Of a DNA stretch of 5,116 nt, positions 5,071-5,116 are shown in pieces. Positions within the stretch are counted from its first letter, which is position 1, and each line of letters opens with the position of its first letter. This stretch comes from Treponema sp. Lineage in GTDB: Bacteria > Spirochaetota > Spirochaetia > Treponematales > Breznakiellaceae. The position numbers and the translations under genes were made by a program. The stretch lies in the NCBI GenBank assembly GCA_031283505.1, contig JAITBO010000031.1, positions 1 to 5,116 of the forward strand. The letters run 5' to 3'. The notes below the pieces were generated by a model. That model did not search any database, was not told where the DNA came from, and saw only the letters and a list, made by a program, of their open reading frames with translations.

Positions 5071-5116
5071 ATGGACAACAAACTGGCCGCGTTGATAAAC
5101 CTGGTAAAACATTTGC
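5071..5116 (+). CDS. N-terminus of a plus-strand gene (runs off the window)
   Basis: Only the first 15 codons are visible: MDNKLAALINLVKHL, then the window ends. The ATG at 5071 follows GAGGAG (5059-5064) with a 6-nt spacer, the clearest ribosome binding site on this strand, and the frame is closed upstream by TGA at 5023-5025. The peptide looks like an amphipathic helix; it is too short to identify. The gene is divergent from the operon. The frame upstream of the ATG also reads as an acidic peptide (DTLEEDEEPL), but without a start codon. Confidence 0.6.
   Translation, partial: MDNKLAALINLVKHL

Overview
The window looks like a piece of a bacterial chromosome of roughly balanced base composition, with dense coding on the minus strand and A/T-rich or repeat-rich gaps at both ends. 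The protein style (multi-TM protein with embedded helical repeats, many GTG starts, tight stop/start overlaps) and the palindromic intergenic repeats remind me of spirochaetes, in particular termite-gut Treponema. That assignment is an impression from memory and rests on no marker gene.

Layout. Positions 1-390 hold no convincing gene. The stretch is packed with inverted repeats, several sharing an AACT/AGTT core. Positions 4755 down to 391 form one minus-strand gene cluster, almost certainly an operon, read right to left: a 305-residue six-TM membrane protein; a 602-residue membrane protein with TPR-like repeats between two groups of three TM helices; a 103-residue alkyltransferase-like (ATL) DNA-repair protein with Trp in place of the MGMT cysteine (PWHR); a YjbQ/UPF0047 protein; and a 275-residue PHP-domain metal-dependent phosphoesterase. 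Junctions are extremely tight: GTGA overlap between the two membrane genes, an 8-nt ATGACTGA overlap into the ATL gene, a possible TTGA overlap into yjbQ, and an 18-codon ORF joined by ATGA and GTGA overlaps between yjbQ and the PHP gene.

Positions 4756-5070 are an A/T-rich divergent intergenic region with a perfect DnaA-box sequence, a 12-bp perfect palindrome in the operon leader, and alternating TACAG/CTGTA half-sites around TATAAT-like boxes. A plus-strand gene begins at 5071 behind a strong ribosome binding site and runs off the window after 15 codons.

The three small enzymes are recognisable families: alkylated-base recognition for nucleotide excision repair, a YjbQ-type protein of thiamine-phosphate-synthase-like activity, and a PHP hydrolase. 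The two membrane proteins are not recognised by name. Both have a 3 TM + extramembrane domain + 3 TM plan, and the 602-residue protein has a C-terminal half reminiscent of LptF/LptG permeases. The most interesting leads are this membrane pair, the 18-codon ORF with a T8 tract in front of the PHP gene, and the palindrome-rich left flank.
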